64,000 nt of DNA from an uncultured Bacteroidales bacterium (lineage in GTDB: Bacteria > Bacteroidota > Bacteroidia > Bacteroidales > F082). Made by a program: the position numbers and the translations under genes. Location: contig CAJOIS010000022.1 in NCBI GenBank assembly GCA_905234645.1, forward strand, positions 1 through 64,000. The letters are read 5' to 3'. Positions within the stretch are counted from its first letter, which is position 1, and every line of letters starts with the position of its first letter. The notes under the pieces are model-generated. The model had not been told where the DNA came from, did not search any database, and saw nothing but the letters and a program-made list of their open reading frames with translations. Of the stretch, positions 25,878 to 34,070 are shown piece after piece.

Positions 25878-25960
25878 TACTCATATCGCACCGCTACAAC
25901 CTCCTACCCTTGCTACATTCCTGTCCTGGGGGATTTCAGAGGGAGCTGGTCGTATAAGAA
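25878..25960 (-). ncRNA. ffs: Signal recognition particle RNA (small bacterial type)
   Basis: On the minus strand the core CAGG-ACA-GGAA-TGT-AGCA reproduces SRP RNA domain IV (E. coli CAGG-TCC-GGAA-GGA-AGCA): a GGAA tetraloop on a 3-bp stem, then the conserved asymmetric internal loop. The outer helices also form, CTCC with GGAG, CGACC with GGTTG (one wobble) and CTTATA with TATGAG (one wobble). This gives a hairpin of about 80 nt, the expected size of a small bacterial SRP RNA. It binds Ffh for co-translational membrane targeting. A TACTTTCTT stretch just upstream may be its promoter. The ends are approximate. It lies in the gap between the purF-like and M49 genes. Confidence 0.85.
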
Positions 25961-26004
25961 AGTACGGACTTTTCTTGGATTGGCAAGCGAAAATCCGAAA
26001 ATAT

Positions 26005-27414
26005 TTATTCGTGGCCGTAGCTTGAACCGTCAAAGCAATGCGTGCAAAGCTCGCACTTGGGCAGGCCGATGGCGGCCACCACACTCTCCAAGGTGTTGAA
26101 CTTCAACGAGTCCACGCCGACATGCTTGCGCAGCATCTCAATGAGGTTGGCGTATTCGGGCGTGGTCGGGTCGCAGTACTTCTCAATGTTCTTGTTGTCG
26201 TCGCCTTCCATTTCTTTTACGCAACGGCGTGTGATGAGTTCCATAACGGTCTTCGAAGCCGAGAAGTTGAGGAAGGGGCAGCCATACATCAAAGGCGGGC
26301 AGCTGATGCGCACATGCACCTCCTTGGCGCCATAGTCGTAGAGCATCTTCACGTTGTCGCGCAGCTGTGTGCCACGCACGATGCTGTCGTCACAGAAAGC
26401 CACCTTCTTGCCTTCAAGCATCTGACGGTTGGGGATGAGCTTCATCTTGGCCACATGCTCACGTTGGCTCTGATTGACGGGCATGAAGCTCCTTGACCAG
26501 GTGGGGGTGTACTTCACCACGCCACGCATATACGGGATCTTGCGCACGTTGGAATAGCCCAAGGCCATGCCAATGCCCGAGTCGGGGATGGCGGAGACAT
26601 AGTCGAGGTCGACATAGTCGCGCTTACCCATCTCACGGCCTTCGTTGTAGCGGGCCTCCTCAACGTTGATGCCTTCGTAGTCGGAGACGGGATAGCCGTA
26701 ATAAATCCACAGGAAGCTACAAATCTGCTTCTTCGGATTGGGTGCCAGCAACTGCTGCACACCATCCTGCGTCACCTTGACAATCTCGCCCGGACCCACG
26801 TTGTAGCAGGTCGCATAGTCGAGGTTGATATAGCTATGGCTCTCCGAAGCCAGCACATAGCCGCCTTCGTTCTTGCCGATGACGATGGGGGTACGACCGT
26901 AGTAGTCACGTGCTGCAATGACGCCGTCCTCGGTGAGAATGAGCATCGAGCAGGAGCCTTTCACCTTATTATATACGTTCTTGATGCCGTCGACGAAGTC
27001 CTCACCTTGGGTGATGAGCAGCGCCACCAGCTCGGTGGGGTTGGTGAAGCCCATGCTCAACTCGGCAAAATGCTGCTTGTTAGCCAGGCAATGGTCGACA
27101 AGCTCATCCATGTTGTTGATCTTGGCCACTGTAACGATGGCAAACTTACCGAGGTGCGAGTTGACGATGATGGGTTGTGCGTCGGTGTCGCTGATGACGC
27201 CGATGCCGATGTTACCCTCGAACTTGTCCAACTCGTCGCTGAACTTCGAGCGGAAGTAGGTGTTCTCGATGTCGTGGATCGAACGGTGAAACACGTTGCC
27301 GTCGTGGGTCACCAGGCCCGCGCGCTTGGTGCCGAGGTGTGAGTGATAGTCGATGCCATAGAACAAGTCTTGCGCGCAAGATTTCTTTAATACAGTGCCG
27401 AAGAATCCTCCCAT
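26005..27414 (-). CDS. PurF-like amidophosphoribosyltransferase homologue lacking the N-terminal cysteine nucleophile
   Basis: The 469-aa protein keeps the two-domain layout of glutamine PRPP amidotransferase. It has an N-terminal Ntn-like domain (DYHSHLGTKRAGL, GNIGIGVISDTDAQP) and a phosphoribosyltransferase domain with PRPP-binding VAFCDDSIVRGTQ. Cys-rich stretches CPPLMYGCPF and CELCTHC resemble the Fe-S ligands of Bacillus-type PurF. Normal PurF becomes active when Met1 is removed to expose Cys2 (MCGIVG); here the protein begins MGGFFG, so the glutaminase nucleophile is missing. A conserved Bacteroidota group with this start exists beside canonical PurF. It may use ammonia, be regulatory, or have another role. 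A hairpin sits in its leader. Confidence 0.88.
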   Translation of the reverse strand: MGGFFGTVLKKSCAQDLFYGIDYHSHLGTKRAGLVTHDGNVFHRSIHDIENTYFRSKFSDELDKFEGNIGIGVISDTDAQPIIVNSHLGKFAIVTVAKINNMDELVDHCLANKQHFAELSMGFTNPTELVALLITQGEDFVDGIKNVYNKVKGSCSMLILTEDGVIAARDYYGRTPIVIGKNEGGYVLASESHSYINLDYATCYNVGPGEIVKVTQDGVQQLLAPNPKKQICSFLWIYYGYPVSDYEGINVEEARYNEGREMGKRDYVDLDYVSAIPDSGIGMALGYSNVRKIPYMRGVVKYTPTWSRSFMPVNQSQREHVAKMKLIPNRQMLEGKKVAFCDDSIVRGTQLRDNVKMLYDYGAKEVHVRISCPPLMYGCPFLNFSASKTVMELITRRCVKEMEGDDNKNIEKYCDPTTPEYANLIEMLRKHVGVDSLKFNTLESVVAAIGLPKCELCTHCFDGSSYGHE

Positions 27415-27456
27415 AGTTGTTTTAGTTTAATATTAGATTAGGTTATAAAAACAAAA

Positions 27457-27485
27457 AACATCTGCGGAATATGTCCCGTAGATGG
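27457..27485 (-). promoter_or_regulatory. Hairpin in the leader of the purF-like gene
   Basis: CATCTGCGG and CCGTAGATG pair across 8-9 positions with one wobble, between the -7 box and the start codon. A leader hairpin here could influence translation or attenuation; no known riboswitch is recognised. Confidence 0.5.
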
Positions 27486-27488
27486 ACT

Positions 27489-27497
27489 GCAAAAATA
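27489..27497 (-). promoter_or_regulatory. purF-like gene -7 box TATTTTTGC
   Basis: Minus-strand TATTTTTGC, 75 bp before the start, leaving a leader that contains the hairpin. Confidence 0.6.
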
Positions 27498-27530
27498 AGT
27501 ATTTTTCATTCCCGTTCACAACATTTTAAT

Positions 27531-27539
27531 TATTTTTGC
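27531..27539 (+). promoter_or_regulatory. -7 box TATTTTTGC for the Sua5/YrdC gene
   Basis: TATTTTTGC lies 17 bp before the ATG at 27557, divergent from the purF-like promoter. It supports the later start. Confidence 0.6.
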
Positions 27540-27556
27540 ACGAATTTTATAACGTT

Positions 27557-28174
27557 ATGATACTCAAACTCTATCCAACGGACCCGAACCCCCGATACGT
27601 CAAGATGATCCTGGAATGTCTGGCCGACGGCGGTACCATCATCTTCCCTACCGACACCTTGTACGGTTTGGGCGGCTGTATCAACAATCCTCGCACATTT
27701 GAGCGCATCTGCCAGATCAAGGGCATCCGCAAGGAGAAGGCCAACTTCTCGTTCATCTTCCACGACCTCAGCATGCTGAGTGACTTCACTAAGCCCATCA
27801 ACAACGACGTCTTCAAGATGATGAAGCGCAACCTGCCCGGAGCGTTCACCTTCATTTTGGAGGCCAACAACAACATCCCGCGCATCTTCCAGAGTAAGAA
27901 GAAGACCATAGGTATCCGTATCCCCGACCAACCCATCATCACCAACATTGTAAGGGAGTTTGGCTCGCCCATTATGACCACCTCGTTGGCTGACGAAGAG
28001 GACGAAATCAACCCCTACCTCACCGACCCTGAGGAGATCTACGACCGTTACAAGGATTTGGTGGACATCGTCATCGACGGTGGTGCAGGCGAAAACGAAG
28101 AGAGCACAGTGGTGGACTGCACTGATAATGAGATCGTTATCATTCGCCAAGGCAAAGGCTTGTTGGACGAATGA
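27557..28174 (+). CDS. L-threonylcarbamoyladenylate synthase (Sua5/YciO/YrdC family)
   Basis: The ORF track starts at 27536 inside the promoter, so the ATG at 27557 (MILKLYPTDPNPRYV) is chosen, giving 205 aa. The YrdC fold is marked by GGTIIFPTDTLYGLGG, KANFSFIFHDLSML, KRNLPGAFTFIL, KTIGIRIPD and TSLADEEDE. Family members make threonylcarbamoyl-AMP for tRNA t6A37. The single-domain length fits TsaC/YrdC or the YciO subgroup; I cannot separate these by eye. It is a single gene upstream of the tRNA-Lys locus. Confidence 0.88.
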   Translation: MILKLYPTDPNPRYVKMILECLADGGTIIFPTDTLYGLGGCINNPRTFERICQIKGIRKEKANFSFIFHDLSMLSDFTKPINNDVFKMMKRNLPGAFTFILEANNNIPRIFQSKKKTIGIRIPDQPIITNIVREFGSPIMTTSLADEEDEINPYLTDPEEIYDRYKDLVDIVIDGGAGENEESTVVDCTDNEIVIIRQGKGLLDE

Positions 28175-28216
28175 AAAATTTTTAATCCAAAAAGTCCCCG
28201 ATAACGAAAAAAGCCG

Positions 28217-28225
28217 TACTTTTGC
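28217..28225 (+). promoter_or_regulatory. -7 box TACTTTTGC for tRNA-Lys
   Basis: TACTTTTGC lies 44 bp before the tRNA. A CCCCCTT/AAGGGGG hairpin (28237-28259) sits between box and tRNA and would lie in the 5' precursor. Confidence 0.55.
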
Positions 28226-28268
28226 AGCCGCTTAATCCCCCTTACCTCCTTAAAGGGGGAATCGTGAT

Positions 28269-28341
28269 GACTCGGTAGCTCAGCAGGTAGAGCACAACAC
28301 TTTTAATGTTGGGGTCCTGGGTTCGAGCCCCAGCCGGGTCA
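28269..28341 (+). tRNA. tRNA-Lys (anticodon TTT)
   Basis: The 73-nt cloverleaf is complete. Acceptor GACTCGG pairs with CCGGGTC (one T-G wobble). The D-arm holds TAGCTCAGCAGGTAGAGC, the anticodon stem CAACA/TGTTG encloses CTTTTAA, and the T-arm has GGTTCGAGCC. The discriminator is A and CCA is not encoded. Confidence 0.97.
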
Positions 28342-28355
28342 CGGAAAATGAAGTA

Positions 28356-28391
28356 ATCCTCAACTGACAATGGTCGGTTGAGGATTTTTTT
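28356..28391 (+). terminator. Terminator after tRNA-Lys
   Basis: ATCCTCAAC and GTTGAGGAT form a perfect 9-bp stem followed by seven T. Confidence 0.92.
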
Positions 28392-28398
28392 CGTGGTT

Positions 28399-28428
28399 TT
28401 TGCAAAAAGAGAAAAATTGTATCTTTGC
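28399..28428 (+). promoter_or_regulatory. Promoter of the subtilase gene (TTTG / TATCTTTGC)
   Basis: TTTG at 28399-28402 and TATCTTTGC at 28420-28428 with 17 bp between them resemble the Bacteroidota -33/-7 pair, 50 bp before the ATG. Confidence 0.7.
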
Positions 28429-28477
28429 GGTCGATATACAGATTAAAACGAACAAAAATCGCATTAAATCATTTATC

Positions 28478-30325
28478 ATGAAGAACTCTTTGTTTATGCT
28501 ATTTACAGCATTTCTGATGGCGGCATCCGTTGTGAATGCACAGCCCATTCAAGAGCCTCAGAAAACGTATATGGAAAACGAATTCATCATTTGGCTCGAG
28601 CAAGATGTGGATGCCTACACCTTTGCCGCCCACTCCAATGCTGGAATCGAGCCGAAGAGACTATTGTCGAAAAGGCTGAATATCTGGCTTTTCGAAATTG
28701 CAGACAGCAGGGAACAAAGAGAAGACAAGATGCAACGCCTGTCGCTAAATGCCGACGTACGCGTCATCCAGAACAACCACACCAACGTCCAGCTGCGCGA
28801 GGTCATCCCCGACGATCCTTCCTATAATTTGCAATGGGCGCCCGCCATAATGAGCCTGCCACAAGCATGGGAAGATTATACCATCGGCGGCGTCACGGCG
28901 ACAGGCGACACTATCGTGGTAGCCGTCATCGACGGCGGCACCGACTGGACCCATGAAGACCTCAATTGCTGGGTGAACATTCACGAAATCCCATATAACA
29001 GAATTGACGACGATGGCAACGGCTATATCGACGACTATCAAGGTTGGAATGCCTATAACCACAACGGATATGTAGGCAGCAGCAGCCATGGCACGCATGT
29101 CTCAGGCATCATCGGCGCTATTGGAAATAACGGTACAGGTGTTTGCGGAGTGAATTGGAATGTACGCATCATGCCCATAGGTGGCAGCTCGGGCGACGAG
29201 TCCATCGTCGTGGAAGCCTATTCCTACGCCTTGGAAATGCGGGCGCGTTACAATGAAACCAACGGCGAGGAAGGTGCTTTCATAGTGGCCACCAACTCCT
29301 CCTTCGGAGTCGACTACGGAAACCCCGACGACTATCCCATTTGGTGTTCGATGTACGACGAAATGGGCAATGTAGGCATCTTGAGTTGCGGCGCTGGTCC
29401 CAACATGAACGTAAACGTCGACATGGTGGGCGACGTCCCGTCCACCTGCCCTGGAGACTACCTCATCGGCGTCACCAACACCACATCGGATGATGTGAAA
29501 TACGGCAGTGCAGGACATGGTGTCAACAACATCGACATCGGAGCACCTGGCACAAACATTTATTCCACGACACCCAACCATGGATACAACAGCCTCACCG
29601 GAACCTCGATGGCTACCCCACAAGTCACTGGAACCATAGCGCTGATGTATGCTGCCATGCCTGAGTCCATGATTCAAGCCTACAAAAGCGACCCCGCAGG
29701 GTTTTCCCTCACAGTAAGACAATCGCTTCTTGACGGCGCCGACCACCTGGATGCTCTTGAAGGCTTGGTTGCCGAAGCCAGAAGACTGAACGCCTATGGC
29801 GCCATAGAAACCCTTTTGGACAATTGGGTTGTCCCTACCTTAACAGGTGAAATCGAAATCGCGGGTGAACCTATCGTCGGAGACACTTTGACCGCCGAAA
29901 TCAACTTGAGCGCCACGCCATCCATCCCCGACCTCGGCGAGCTGAGTTACCAATGGAAGAGAGATACCATCAATATCGAAGGGGCGATCGAATCTTCCTA
30001 CATTTTGACGGAATCGGATGTTGACGCATGGATCAGTGTTGAAGTGTCGGCAGCCAACTGCTCAGGGTCGGTCACATCTCCCGCTGTCGGTCCGGTCGCT
30101 CCCATCACCGGAATCCGTGGAAACGATGCAGATCTCTTCAAGGTCTATCCCAACCCCTCAAAAGGAAGTCTTACCATTGAAGGAACGGGGCTGTTGGTCA
30201 TCACCAACACGCTCGGACAAGTCCTCATGGCCAAAGAGGTTGAGGGCCAAACGACCTTTGAACTCCCGAAAGGACTGTATTTCGTAAAGTTGGGAGGAAC
30301 AACCAGAAAAGTCGTAGTGGAGTAA
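28478..30325 (+). CDS. T9SS-exported subtilisin-like serine protease (S8)
   Basis: The ATG at 28478 gives signal peptide MKNSLFMLFTAFLMAASVVNAQ; the ORF-track extension lies upstream of it inside the promoter. The ~615-aa protein has a propeptide-like region (~30-115) and an S8 catalytic domain with AVIDGGTDW (Asp), SSHGTHVSGI (His) and GTSMATPQV (Ser). A ~100-residue Ig-like region follows (GEIEIAGEPIVGDTLTAEI). The C-terminal ~75 residues are a type A T9SS sorting domain (VYPNPSKGSLTIEG, then GLYFVKL). It is therefore a candidate cell-surface or secreted protease passing through the PorE-containing machinery. It is monocistronic. Confidence 0.95.
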   Translation: MKNSLFMLFTAFLMAASVVNAQPIQEPQKTYMENEFIIWLEQDVDAYTFAAHSNAGIEPKRLLSKRLNIWLFEIADSREQREDKMQRLSLNADVRVIQNNHTNVQLREVIPDDPSYNLQWAPAIMSLPQAWEDYTIGGVTATGDTIVVAVIDGGTDWTHEDLNCWVNIHEIPYNRIDDDGNGYIDDYQGWNAYNHNGYVGSSSHGTHVSGIIGAIGNNGTGVCGVNWNVRIMPIGGSSGDESIVVEAYSYALEMRARYNETNGEEGAFIVATNSSFGVDYGNPDDYPIWCSMYDEMGNVGILSCGAGPNMNVNVDMVGDVPSTCPGDYLIGVTNTTSDDVKYGSAGHGVNNIDIGAPGTNIYSTTPNHGYNSLTGTSMATPQVTGTIALMYAAMPESMIQAYKSDPAGFSLTVRQSLLDGADHLDALEGLVAEARRLNAYGAIETLLDNWVVPTLTGEIEIAGEPIVGDTLTAEINLSATPSIPDLGELSYQWKRDTINIEGAIESSYILTESDVDAWISVEVSAANCSGSVTSPAVGPVAPITGIRGNDADLFKVYPNPSKGSLTIEGTGLLVITNTLGQVLMAKEVEGQTTFELPKGLYFVKLGGTTRKVVVE

Positions 30326-30340
30326 GGTGATGCCATTATC

Positions 30341-30610
30341 CTATGGCGACACCGACCTTTTATAAAACGCAATCAGCTCTGACATGGTGACGAAGGTCTT
30401 ATCGTCCAGATCTTTCCAAACGTCGTTTTCGCAACGCTGCATCTTCCAGCCCCTCACCTCTCCGTCAACCATCACGGGAACAATACGACGGTCAAGGCCG
30501 AGGTTGAAACCCTCCCCTATCAGGCCGTCATAGGTCTTGTTCATCTTATCGACGATGCCACTCAGGCTCCCTTTTATCTTTTTGTCTGGCATAGGATCTC
30601 GTTTTATCAT
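30341..30610 (-). CDS. 89-aa cytoplasmic protein coupled to a CPBP protease gene
   Basis: The ATG at 30610 overlaps the stop of the upstream CPBP-protease gene (ATGA), which points to translational coupling; a second Met six codons in is an alternative. The protein is charged, without signal peptide or membrane segment, and contains DRRIVPVMVDGEVRGWKMQR near the middle, a possible beta-hairpin core. I do not recognise the family. Confidence 0.7.
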   Translation of the reverse strand: MIKRDPMPDKKIKGSLSGIVDKMNKTYDGLIGEGFNLGLDRRIVPVMVDGEVRGWKMQRCENDVWKDLDDKTFVTMSELIAFYKRSVSP

Positions 30611-31644
30611 TTGGAAATTGAAAATGGGTCATAGGTGGACTTGATGTCTAGCACCGTCTTCTTGTCAATGTCGTTATACGTGGTGTCAATCTTGATGAGT
30701 CCTGCTTCCTCCATGGTGACGATAAGGCCGTGATGGTCGTACGGCTGTGTCTTGTAAACCAACTTGAAACTGCAATTCGGGTAGGCGTTGTCGGTCACAA
30801 TATTGACGGAGTCGCCATTGGGGTCGATGCCATTCTGCCAAGCTTCATAGATCCAAGCTTGTCCTGCAAAACTCGAGGTGTTCCCGAAATAGTAATTGGT
30901 GTCGGCATCAGCGAAAAAGCAATTATCCACACTGATACTGTCGTCGTGAGCCAGCACCGAGCGAATTTCAAGGCTGAAATTGTCGTTGTCGAAGGTCTCG
31001 ACCGTGCTCTTCTGGCCTATCGTCAGCACAAGAGGAAGAACCACGACACTATTATTGACGACATGCAACACCATGGACCACAAAATATTGTGATTGATGA
31101 CGAGATAGGAAGCCAAAAGGCCGAATCCAAACTTGTGAATCACCCCGATCAGCACCACAAACCAATTTCCGTCATAGTTGCCCATGTGTGCCACGGCAAA
31201 GAGGACGGACGAAAACAACATAAGTACAAAGAGCCGCTTTTTCCTGTCTTCTTTGAATATCATGAGTATCGCAACACCAGCGCATAAAGCAATCAACGAA
31301 AACCACCAGCTGACATTTAGGCACCATAGCGCCATGAGAATGACGGAGACGATACCCGTCCAGTTCTTGCCATTACCCCAAAGACGGAAGCTGAGCTCCT
31401 CAATAATCGGTCCTACCAAACCCATATAGATTATCACAGGCCATACGCCAAACCGACAGATCAGCGAGTAAATAGCCTTCATGAGAGGGGCATTCATTTG
31501 GCTGACTGCATCCGGGTTGATGACTGCGTAAACTACCAAGGCTGCAAGGCTAGTCACTATGATACCCAGTCCCCACCAAAGCGCCCAACGGAAAAGGCGT
31601 GGCTTATGGGAGAGGGCAGCAGTTGTATTATCGTTTGTGTCCAT
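30607..31644 (-). CDS. CPBP-family intramembrane glutamic metalloprotease-like protein
   Basis: The 345-aa protein has about seven hydrophobic helices in its first two thirds. The CPBP/Abi motifs are visible: EELSFR (EExxxR), then FAVAHMGN, then a late HVVNN in the next helix. The C-terminal ~120 residues are soluble and unrecognised. CPBP members include CAAX prenyl proteases and bacterial proteins involved in bacteriocin maturation or self-immunity. The coupled 89-aa gene downstream might be a partner or substrate, which is inference. Confidence 0.88.
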   Translation of the reverse strand: MDTNDNTTAALSHKPRLFRWALWWGLGIIVTSLAALVVYAVINPDAVSQMNAPLMKAIYSLICRFGVWPVIIYMGLVGPIIEELSFRLWGNGKNWTGIVSVILMALWCLNVSWWFSLIALCAGVAILMIFKEDRKKRLFVLMLFSSVLFAVAHMGNYDGNWFVVLIGVIHKFGFGLLASYLVINHNILWSMVLHVVNNSVVVLPLVLTIGQKSTVETFDNDNFSLEIRSVLAHDDSISVDNCFFADADTNYYFGNTSSFAGQAWIYEAWQNGIDPNGDSVNIVTDNAYPNCSFKLVYKTQPYDHHGLIVTMEEAGLIKIDTTYNDIDKKTVLDIKSTYDPFSISK

Positions 31645-31668
31645 ATTTTATTTATAGGGGTTTATCTT

Positions 31669-31677
31669 GCAAAGATA
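31669..31677 (-). promoter_or_regulatory. CPBP gene -7 box TATCTTTGC
   Basis: Minus-strand TATCTTTGC, 24 bp before the start, back to back with the uvrD promoter. Confidence 0.65.
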
Positions 31678-31710
31678 CACTAATTTTTCCGAAATCCTCA
31701 ATTTTTTCAT

Positions 31711-31719
31711 TATCTTTGC
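31711..31719 (+). promoter_or_regulatory. uvrD promoter -7 box TATCTTTGC
   Basis: TATCTTTGC, 18 bp before the ATG at 31738. Confidence 0.65.
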
Positions 31720-31737
31720 AACCCAAACGAGCAACCA

Positions 31738-34041
31738 ATGATCGATTTATTGAATGACCTCAACGAGCCTCAAAGAGAGGCCGTTACCACCATAGAAGGC
31801 CCCGTGATGGTGATTGCCGGCGCCGGCTCGGGCAAGACCCGTGCCCTCACCTATCGCGTCGCCTACATGATACAGGAGGGCATCGACCCCTTCAGCATCA
31901 TGGCCCTCACCTTCACCAACAAGGCCGCCCGCGAGATGAAGGAACGCATCATGCAACTCGTCAACGCCAGCGAGGCGCGCAACGTGTGGATGGGCACCTT
32001 CCACTCCATCTTCGCCCGCATCCTGCGCATCGAGGCGGAGAAGATCGGCTTCACGCCCAACTTCTCCATCTACGACACCGACGACTCCAAGGCTCTCATC
32101 ACGCAGATCCTGAAGGACCTGAACCTCGACACCAAGGTCTACCCCGCAAAACAGGTGCTGTCACGCATCTCATCGGCCAAGTCAAGCCTCTTTTCACCCG
32201 AAGACTACGCCAACAATCCCGAGGTCCAAGAGGCCGATCGCAAGGCCAACAAGCCGCTCATCGCACAGTTATTCAAGCTATACAACGAGCGCTTGCACCG
32301 CGCCAATGCCATGGACTTCGACGACATTCTCTATTTCACGAACATCCTGCTGCGCGATAACCCCGATGTGCTCTACAAATACCAAAACCACTTCAAGTTC
32401 ATCCTCGTCGACGAGTACCAGGACACTAACTACGCCCAGTACCTCATCGTGAAGCGCATCGCGGCCTTGTTCGAGAACCTCTGCGTTGTGGGCGACGACG
32501 CCCAAAGCATCTATGCCTTCCGTGGCGCCAACATACAGAACATCCTCAACTTCAAGAACGACTACCCCGACTATAAGCTCATCCGACTGGAGCAGAACTA
32601 CCGCTCCACCCAGAACATCGTCAATGCCTCAAATGCCGTCATCGCCCACAACAAGGACCAGATCAAGAAAAAGGTATGGAGCGACAAGGAGAAAGGCGAG
32701 CTCATCGGCCTCATCCACGCCAACAGCGACACGGAGGAAGGCACCATGGTGGCCAACAGCATATTCGGCTATAAGATGACACGCCACCTCGCCAACAAGG
32801 ACTTCGCCATCCTCTACCGCACCAACGCCCAAAGCCGATCCATGGAAGAAGCCCTGCGAAAGCAGAATATCCCTTATAAGATTTACGGTGGCCTCTCGTT
32901 TTATGACCGCAAGGAGATCAAGGACCTGCTGGCCTATTTCCGCGTCGTCATCAACCCTGAGGACGAGCAGGCACTGCTGCGCATCATCAACTACCCCATC
33001 CGCGGCATCGGCAAAACCAGCATCGAGCGCATGATGGTCCTCGCCAACGAGCAACGCACAAGCATCTGGAAATGCATGGAGAACAACATGTTCCCGCAAG
33101 ACTTCAACATGGGCACCATCAACAGGTTCCGCGACTTCATGGTGATGATCAAGAGCTTCCAAAGCCTGCAAGGCAAGATGAACGCCTTCGAGCTGGCTAA
33201 GCATATCACCAACACCATTGGCCTCATCAAGGTGCTGAAAGAAGACGACAGCCCCGAGGGCGTCTCGAGGGTCGAGAACGTGGAAGAATTACTTAACGCC
33301 ATCATGGAGTTCAGCGACCGTCAGGTGGACGAAACCACTGGTGAGACCGCCCGCGTCGACTTGGTGCAGTTCATGGAAGACGTGGCGCTGCTTACCGACA
33401 ACGAGATGAAAAAAGACGATGGTGACAACGACTACGTCAGCCTGATGACCATACACAGCGCCAAGGGCTTGGAGTTCCCCTATGTCTATGTCGTGGGCAT
33501 GGAAGAGAACCTCTTCCCCGGTATCCTCAGCCTCAGCACGCGCGAAGACTTGGAAGAAGAACGTCGCTTGTTCTACGTGGCCATCACCCGTGCCATGACG
33601 AAACTCACGCTGAGCTATGCCGAGATGCGTTACCGCTACGGCAACCTCACTCTCAGCGAGCGCTCGCGCTTTGTTGACGAGATCGACGCCAGCCTCATTG
33701 AGCAGACGCAGAAGGCCTCGTTCAGAGGCACCTCTCCAATGGGCGGACGACCCTTCGGCCGGCGCATCAACGAGCCAGAGCAACACGGCTTCCGTAAAAT
33801 CGAGGACAAGCCTTCGACCAAGCCGAGCGTCAACGAGACACCTGTCACGCAAAACCTAGAGCCTTCCAACCCCGACCTCTTGCAGGAAGGCATGCGGGTG
33901 ATGCACGCCAAATTCGGCGCAGGCACCGTTCTCAGCATCGACGGCGCAGGAGCCAATAAGAAAGCCAGCGTTCATTTCGACCATGCCGGCGTGAAGATGC
34001 TGATGCTGAAATTCGCGCGTTTGGCGATTCTTAAGGAATAA
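31738..34041 (+). CDS. UvrD/PcrA-type 3'-5' DNA helicase
   Basis: The 767-aa superfamily 1 helicase shows motif I GAGSGKTRALTYR, motif Ia ALTFTNKAAREMKER, motif II VDEYQDTNY, motif III GDDAQSIYAFRGA, motif IV RLEQNYRST, motif V MTIHSAKGLEFPYVYV and motif VI RRLFYVAITRAMTKL. The order and length fit PcrA/UvrD helicases of repair and replication restart. After a linker, the C-terminal ~60 residues contain GMRVMHAKFGAGTVLSIDG, the Tudor-like domain that in PcrA contacts RNA polymerase. DUF4290 follows after 29 bp. Confidence 0.95.
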   Translation: MIDLLNDLNEPQREAVTTIEGPVMVIAGAGSGKTRALTYRVAYMIQEGIDPFSIMALTFTNKAAREMKERIMQLVNASEARNVWMGTFHSIFARILRIEAEKIGFTPNFSIYDTDDSKALITQILKDLNLDTKVYPAKQVLSRISSAKSSLFSPEDYANNPEVQEADRKANKPLIAQLFKLYNERLHRANAMDFDDILYFTNILLRDNPDVLYKYQNHFKFILVDEYQDTNYAQYLIVKRIAALFENLCVVGDDAQSIYAFRGANIQNILNFKNDYPDYKLIRLEQNYRSTQNIVNASNAVIAHNKDQIKKKVWSDKEKGELIGLIHANSDTEEGTMVANSIFGYKMTRHLANKDFAILYRTNAQSRSMEEALRKQNIPYKIYGGLSFYDRKEIKDLLAYFRVVINPEDEQALLRIINYPIRGIGKTSIERMMVLANEQRTSIWKCMENNMFPQDFNMGTINRFRDFMVMIKSFQSLQGKMNAFELAKHITNTIGLIKVLKEDDSPEGVSRVENVEELLNAIMEFSDRQVDETTGETARVDLVQFMEDVALLTDNEMKKDDGDNDYVSLMTIHSAKGLEFPYVYVVGMEENLFPGILSLSTREDLEEERRLFYVAITRAMTKLTLSYAEMRYRYGNLTLSERSRFVDEIDASLIEQTQKASFRGTSPMGGRPFGRRINEPEQHGFRKIEDKPSTKPSVNETPVTQNLEPSNPDLLQEGMRVMHAKFGAGTVLSIDGAGANKKASVHFDHAGVKMLMLKFARLAILKE

Positions 34042-34046
34042 ATACC

Positions 34047-34055
34047 TATTTTTGC
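34047..34055 (+). promoter_or_regulatory. -7 box TATTTTTGC for the DUF4290 gene
   Basis: TATTTTTGC, 15 bp before the ATG at 34071, in the gap after the helicase gene. Confidence 0.55.
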
Positions 34056-34070
34056 ACAAAATTTATCCCC

